This document shows, piece by piece, positions 58,691 through 64,000 of a stretch of DNA of 64,000 nt (its first letter is position 1; every line of letters begins with the position of its first letter). The notes below the pieces were generated by a model. That model ran no database searches, was not told the origin of the DNA, and was given only the letters and a program-made list of their open reading frames with translations. Source of the DNA: Symsagittifera roscoffensis (lineage: Eukaryota > Xenacoelomorpha > Acoela > Convolutidae). The stretch covers positions 37,827,436 through 37,891,435 of the forward strand of contig NC_087068.1 of NCBI RefSeq assembly GCF_963678635.1. Reading direction: 5' to 3'. The position numbers and the translations under genes were made by a program.

Positions 58691-60900
58691 AAACTGGATG
58701 CGGGCTATCTTATAGTAAAATTTTCTCATAGATACTCTAAAAATGGATCAAAATTGGAATAATTTTAAAACTTGTGAGAGAGTTTTTTGCAAAATATCTA
58801 AGAACAATCAAAAAGTTTTCGAGCAACCAAATAATAGAAAACTATGAAGCAAATATTCCAAAATTATTAAGGCAATCAAAGCAAAAAAAATCAGCAAGCA
58901 AGACTAGAAAGCACAGCTCATAAAGTCGTACTCAAAACAAAAAAAGTAATAGAAATGATTCTGTAAAATGATTATTGTATACTATTTTTTCTAAAAGATA
59001 GTTAACCTTGTAGCTGTGCGCAAGTATCACAGAACCCAAATGTTTTTCAACCAATTTTTATAATTTCCTACAAATATAACTTTTACTCGAGGTCTTGAGA
59101 AATTGGACGCCTTTTGTTTGAACATTATTTTTTTAAACTAATTTTTCTCTGCTGATATTCAAAACAAATACTAACAAAAAAAATAATCCTAATTTCTATT
59201 TTTCTGCCTTTTCTTGGAAAAAATTTGCGTGAATTTGTATAAAAAACTCAAGCTCAAGATATATTTTAAAATTAAGCTTGCAAGCAATTTAAGAGCACTG
59301 CTTTTGAAACCGTTTTATATTCAGACCAGAACGTTTTAAGCAAAAAATTCTACATCGAGAAAAATCATTTTTCATTACTACCTGACAAAAAAATATTCCT
59401 TAACCATTAACCATAAGTCGGAACCATTAACGTTTGTGCTCGGCTAGTTAATTTCATCAAAACATCAAATTAAAATGATCAAAATGATTTAGTTTTAATC
59501 ATATTATTTCGATGATTTGGGTTTTTTCTCAAAAATTCAATTTAAACGTTTCAAATAAAATTATGAGTTACCCTACAAATTCTAGGTTAAAACAATTTGT
59601 TGTTTCTTGTCTGAGCTTTGGTTTGAACAATAAAAAGATAGTAGTCTGAATATGCCACAAAAATCTTAACCATGTCTGAACCGAGAGCGAATCTAGGAAT
59701 TTCTCGAAGGGGGCTGATTTTCAAAAAAAAATTCGAACTGGAAAGTTATGATGAAATTTTTAGACCCTGAAATATGAAATGAAATGGAACTGCAAAAATA
59801 CAGCAGTGAATGCTCAAAAAATATATTTGATTTACAAAATATTTCGATAAAAAAACTCAGTAAAATCAAAACTTTAGGAAATTTGCTTAAGCTAGAAGTT
59901 AGCTCGGTTAATTAGCTTGCCTCAATATAGAATAGTTGTGAGCGCGGGACTAATTAGTTCAACCTGATAGTTTTAAAGCCCGCTTACTTCAAGACCAAAT
60001 GTCCGTGGGTAAAAACTCTATTTGATTTTAATTCAGGGCAAAGAGAGCCTTGATATAATTATAAAAAAAAACATCCTAGAATAACAATTATACCGATACC
60101 CGAAAATGCCTGAACAAAAAAAGAAACACCTCTGGCATGCATATTTCCCACTTTCTTCGAATGTCGGAAGAGCAAAGCAACTAAGGCAAGATTTGCCGAA
60201 ATTTAATAGCTCGATCGGTAAACTCTGGGCTATGCCAAAAAGGGCACGTCTTATTAAATTAATATTCCGTACTTTACACAAAACTTTCTGATAATTTATA
60301 TAACTGTGCCTGAACAATGATTACAAAGTTTCAATGAACAGTTTTCACATTAATTATGAAAAAAGCAGTTTTTAAATGAAAAGTTTGATATTTTTACTCA
60401 CCAATTTGGAAAAACAGACGTGCGATTGAAATCAAGGATGCAAAAAAAACTGGCAAAAATCGGTAGTTAGTTTCACTAGACCACTAACTGCAATGACATT
60501 TAAGCTTAAACTGATTTCAATCTTTTTTGTTTATTTTTGAAGTAAATGAGTTTTTTCTTTTAAGAAATTATCATAAGTGAGGCGTGTAAAGGTGGATGAG
60601 ACAGACTTGCGCTGGCGACAGGTATAATCAGCCGGATTAATTTTCGATTCGGCCGACTGGTTTGTCAATCGATATAATTAATAATTAGCCAATCACACAC
60701 TTAGACTAAAAAGAGAGACTCGTGAATTGAAAATGGGAACAAATAATAGGGAAACACAAGAAGACACGAAAACACAAGAGGGAAGTATTCAATTAGGATA
60801 AAAGCAATTGAGAGAGGGACGGAGGAGCGAAAAAATACAAACAGAAAACAAAAAACACAAACAGGTTAAATGAACAACTTGGTGTTTCACTCTCATTTAG
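58691..60900. other. Upstream non-coding DNA
   Basis: Fragments of family B (near 59010) and of the hairpin element's right end (near 59400 and 60120-60170, CCCACTTTCTTCGAATGTCGG). No gene recognised. Confidence 0.5.
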
Positions 60901-60927
60901 TCAAAAGAGTCCGCCGTGCAAAAGTGA

Positions 60928-61190
60928 GGGGGCGGGGAGCTAGGGGCGGCTTCTATTGATTAGGACCCAGAACAAAAGTGGACCACAAGCTGAAAAGCTA
61001 TTTGTTTTCATTGTTTGCCCTTGTTTGTTTTCGGTCTCGACTTAATTTTCAACCCATTTACAAACCCCCCTCCCCTCCCCACTCCCCCACTCCCCACTCC
61101 CCACTCCCTACCCCAATCTTGACATCGACCGGGCATGTACAACATTTTTTTATTATTCCATTATCGCCCTCAACCCCCCCCCCCCCTCCC
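60928..61190. other. GC boxes and C-rich tracts (possible G-quadruplex DNA)
   Basis: GGGGGCGGGG at 60928-60937 and GGGGCGG at 60943-60949 resemble Sp1/KLF boxes. 61065-61114 is made of CCCC runs separated by T or ACT, and 61174-61186 is a run of 13 C. The minus strand therefore carries many G4 runs able to form quadruplexes. The 82-residue plus-strand frame through this tract is a Pro/Ser low-complexity artefact. Confidence 0.6.
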
Positions 61191-62013
61191 AAACAAACTG
61201 CTTATCCACCAAACATCAACCTATAAAGTGGATATATACAATAATTGTTTTCTTTTTTCTCATTCAGAGGCGGAGAAAGTAGAAAGACAAGAACAGAGAA
61301 AGGATTAATTGAAAACCTTTAAAAGAGCTTGTGAGTCTTTTGAGATTAAGTGAGGACACTTTCCTAAAATGTAGGGTGAATAGTAAACGTCTGTCAAAGA
61401 AACAAGTGTCATATTTTCGTATGCATTTAAAACTGACAGCTTTAATTTAGTTCGAAAGTGCAAGTTTGGCCCCGCGTACCGCTCAATTAACTGTAGGGCG
61501 GCATATAGATGATAAGTTTGATGGTTCTCTTATTTTGAGATAGCATAAAAAAATAAACGCATTTTGTACCAACCTTTTTGTATTTTTTCGTACCAGGTTG
61601 ATAATTCAAGCGCATTACATGTGCAAACTGGGCAAACTTCGCAATTTTCAAACCCGCATAGCAGCTGAACAAACAATCACAAATGAAATAACTTTTTATC
61701 TTTTTACACTTGAGCTCGAGGTACCGATAGCTTTCGAAAGGTACAAAAAATTTCGTCGGATTAAAGTCCGTAAATATTTTGAAGATTGCAGCCCAATTTT
61801 CAAAGTTGTTGGATACTTGTTTTTAATTTCAACTGACAATTTTTTAACCTGTTGAACTAAAAATTTATTGCAATGATCAAGCAAAACTTAGATAGCATGA
61901 ATGCAAAAAAATCATGTAATAAAGTCTTTTTCGATGTCCAAACCACCATTTTTTTCCCAGAAACCACGTGATTACTTTAACCCTAAAATTTTCAAGTAAA
62001 ATAAAAAAGAGGA
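61191..62013. other. Upstream non-coding DNA
   Basis: No gene or repeat recognised. Two overlapping frames (61598-61855 plus, 61696-61884 minus) have no recognisable domain. Confidence 0.5.
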
Positions 62014-62213
62014 NNNNNNNNNNNNNNNNNNNNNNNNNNNNNNNNNNNNNNNNNNNNNNNNNNNNNNNNNNNNNNNNNNNNNNNNNNNNNNNNNNNNNNN
62101 NNNNNNNNNNNNNNNNNNNNNNNNNNNNNNNNNNNNNNNNNNNNNNNNNNNNNNNNNNNNNNNNNNNNNNNNNNNNNNNNNNNNNNNNNNNNNNNNNNNN
62201 NNNNNNNNNNNNN
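62014..62213. other. Assembly gap (200 N)
   Basis: Exactly 200 N bases, probably a scaffolding gap of default or estimated size. Open frames crossing it are meaningless. Confidence 0.98.
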
Positions 62214-62745
62214 AAAATAATAATGTCTTGAGCTCAAATTAAAAAAAATATTTCACCTGTTTTCTCACGAAATTATGAAAAGTTGAAAACTGACAATTTG
62301 ATGTAACTAAACCACGAACATTCTATTCTAATTTCTCTTTTTTTTTCAGGAAAAAATGTTTATACAGCATGTTAAACGCTATTATACCACAATTATAGGC
62401 TGCGAATATCGCCCGTGAACTTCTTAAAGTTTGCTAAATTTTGAGATGTTAACATTTTTATGAATTTTCAAAAACTTTCCAAAAAATTGGAATCAAAGCG
62501 GGGCTGTCCTGTCAAGCTATTTGGGATAATGACAACAAATGTATTGAACATATTTTATTGAACTTGATTTTTTTGTTAATACAACTCATTATGTCTGACA
62601 AAAACCTGTTGATAGATATAAACATAGTTATGTCTGACAAAATTATGATACTGTTTTCATATTTTTCGTATTTATACAACTGAAGAAACAAATTCTTTCT
62701 TTTTTCTATTAGTTGTTTAGCAGTTGTTGTCCGAGCAGTCGTTGT

Positions 62746-63202
62746 TGTTCCGACTTTCGTAACAAAAGTAACTGAATATTTGGGGTGGAATATTTGGGGT
62801 TTGCTCCGGGTGGTTTTTTTCTTCGGAAAAATTCAGCTTTTTAACTAGCCATTTTTGACGGAAAGTAAATAGTGCTTAAAGATTGTCATTTTAACCATTG
62901 GAGACCATTAACGCGCAATATATTTTGCGCTATTAACGCGAAAGCGGAGATTTAATCCGTCCTAGAAATCATTCCAAATTGGTTGAAGGAAGCTTATTTG
63001 CCTTAAATTATTTGTTACTAGGAGCAAAATTTATCACTTAGTAATTTATTTGGCGTGTGGGGGATGATTTTCACAAATCTCAAATTTCAAAAAAAAAAGT
63101 TTCATTTTATTACATTTAACTTTTTCATGTTAATACTGCTCCATAGACCTTAAAAGGAAGTCGGAACATTCAGGGCCTCGCCGTGATACGAGCAGTCTTG
63201 TT
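62746..63202 (-). mobile_element. Hairpin-bearing element, inverted copy
   Basis: Starts TGTTCCGACTTTCG and ends GAACATTCAGGGC..GAGCAGTCTTG, the reverse of the copy at 31418-31963. The blocks GCTTTTTAACTAGCCATTTT, ATTAACGCGCAATATA and TTTGGCGTGTGGGGGATGAT are shared in reversed order. Confidence 0.8.
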
Positions 63203-63585
63203 TAACTTAGTTTTCACTCTTCAGTGAAGTTCAAAATAATAGGTTTAGTGGAGATGATGACGAATCAAAATTTCTAATCCATAAATCAGCACAATACCAG
63301 AAAAACAAATTTACCTTCGAATTGAAAGCAAATTTATTGGCTGTGATATAATTGTGTGATGTTGTTACTTCCAATCTAAGCAGACAGGTTAGTAAGCAGA
63401 TAAAATTTTTCTATTACTATATCTAAGGCGATTTCGCCCACCAAAAACCATCAAATTAACTCTCAGACAATTCAAAGCAACATTATCTCGAGTATCAACT
63501 GAATTTGAGCGATTTTCTCTGGAAAAAAGTAATTTTCTAACCAGTTTTGAATAAAATTTTCAAAGTCACACTGGATATCCTTTTT

Positions 63586-63850
63586 CGGATTTCTGTAACC
63601 GTATCCCCCTCGGGTACCTAGTAACGAATACCCCCCCCCCCCACCCCTATAAAGAAGTAAATCAACGGTTAAGCATATTAGAATTTTATACCTAGTAACG
63701 AATCTTGTAAAAGGGGGACATAGTAAAAGAGATCCCCAAAATCTGTAAATCACAAAAAATGGCCTCAATACTTCTGTACAACTTTAATTAAGTTTTTTTA
63801 GGTAACCGAACGGAAGTAATTAAAAGGGGGATATAGTTAAAGAGATCTCC
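63586..63850 (+). mobile_element. TIR element, copy with right terminus
   Basis: Same order of blocks as 44496-44740. It ends GGGGGATATAGTTAAAGAGA then TCTCC, which is the complement of the left end of the other copy. A run of C at 63632-63647 interrupts it. MITE-like with no open frame; its own left end is diverged. Confidence 0.7.
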
Positions 63851-64000
63851 TTTTTCTGCCAATCAAATTTGAGTATAGTGAAGTTTGTCTGCTTAAAGAC
63901 TTGCCAGCTTATGCGATTGGCTACTTACTGGCCGCACACCACCTCAAATGGAGCAACTAATTATGAACGGTACGGAGGTAGAGAAAAATATTATGAAGCA

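Larger units (their letters stand above)
62214..64000. other. Right end of window, non-coding
   Basis: Contains the inverted hairpin element (62746-63202) and the TIR element (63586-63850). Nothing else is recognised. Confidence 0.55.

Noticed and set aside
60978-61226. 82-residue Pro-rich plus-strand frame
   Set aside because: It is a translation of a CCCCACT repeat and poly-C tract with no homologous domain.
61968-62237. Open frames across the N run
   Set aside because: They exist only because N bases carry no stops.

Overview
The window is AT-rich, intron-rich nuclear DNA from an invertebrate animal. Introns run up to 15.5 kb, every intron inferred is GT-AG, and there are LINE remnants, TIR elements and a tRNA-like SINE. 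The lineage cannot be fixed from the sequence alone.

The one gene I can reconstruct is a TCF/LEF transcription factor (Drosophila pangolin family), the nuclear effector of Wnt/beta-catenin signalling, on the minus strand. Twelve coding exons (start codon 41577-41575, stop 8320-8318) join in one open frame of 3603 nt, giving 1200 residues. In order they encode an N-terminal beta-catenin-binding region, a long low-complexity middle, an HMG box split by an intron, a basic tail, a complete C-clamp, and a long Ser/Ala/Pro-rich tail with two CtBP-like motifs. Exon phases agree at all eleven junctions.

Layout, left to right: 1-8317 is the 3' flank. It holds an old, inverted, decayed copy of the gene's own 5' end (about 817-6170, with broken copies of exons 1 and 2 at 3613-4379) and a diverged direct repeat at 7110-7715. 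8318-41577 is the coding span. Intron 7 holds an almost pure inverted-repeat element with TA flanks. Intron 4 holds a second copy of that element, a LINE reverse-transcriptase remnant, a tRNA-like SINE and a hairpin-bearing element. Intron 3 holds a foldback element. 38500-44450 is the source arm of the inverted duplication. 41578-64000 is the 5' flank: no second gene is recognised. It holds a 164-bp near-perfect palindrome, a second LINE remnant, a very recent 2.7-kb tandem duplication (or an assembly artefact), a cluster of TTATAATC-like motifs, GC boxes beside C-rich tracts, and a 200-N gap.

I found no operon, CRISPR array or defence locus. The most unusual structure is the inverted self-duplication that places a dead copy of the beta-catenin-binding exon about 4 kb downstream of its own gene, in the opposite orientation.
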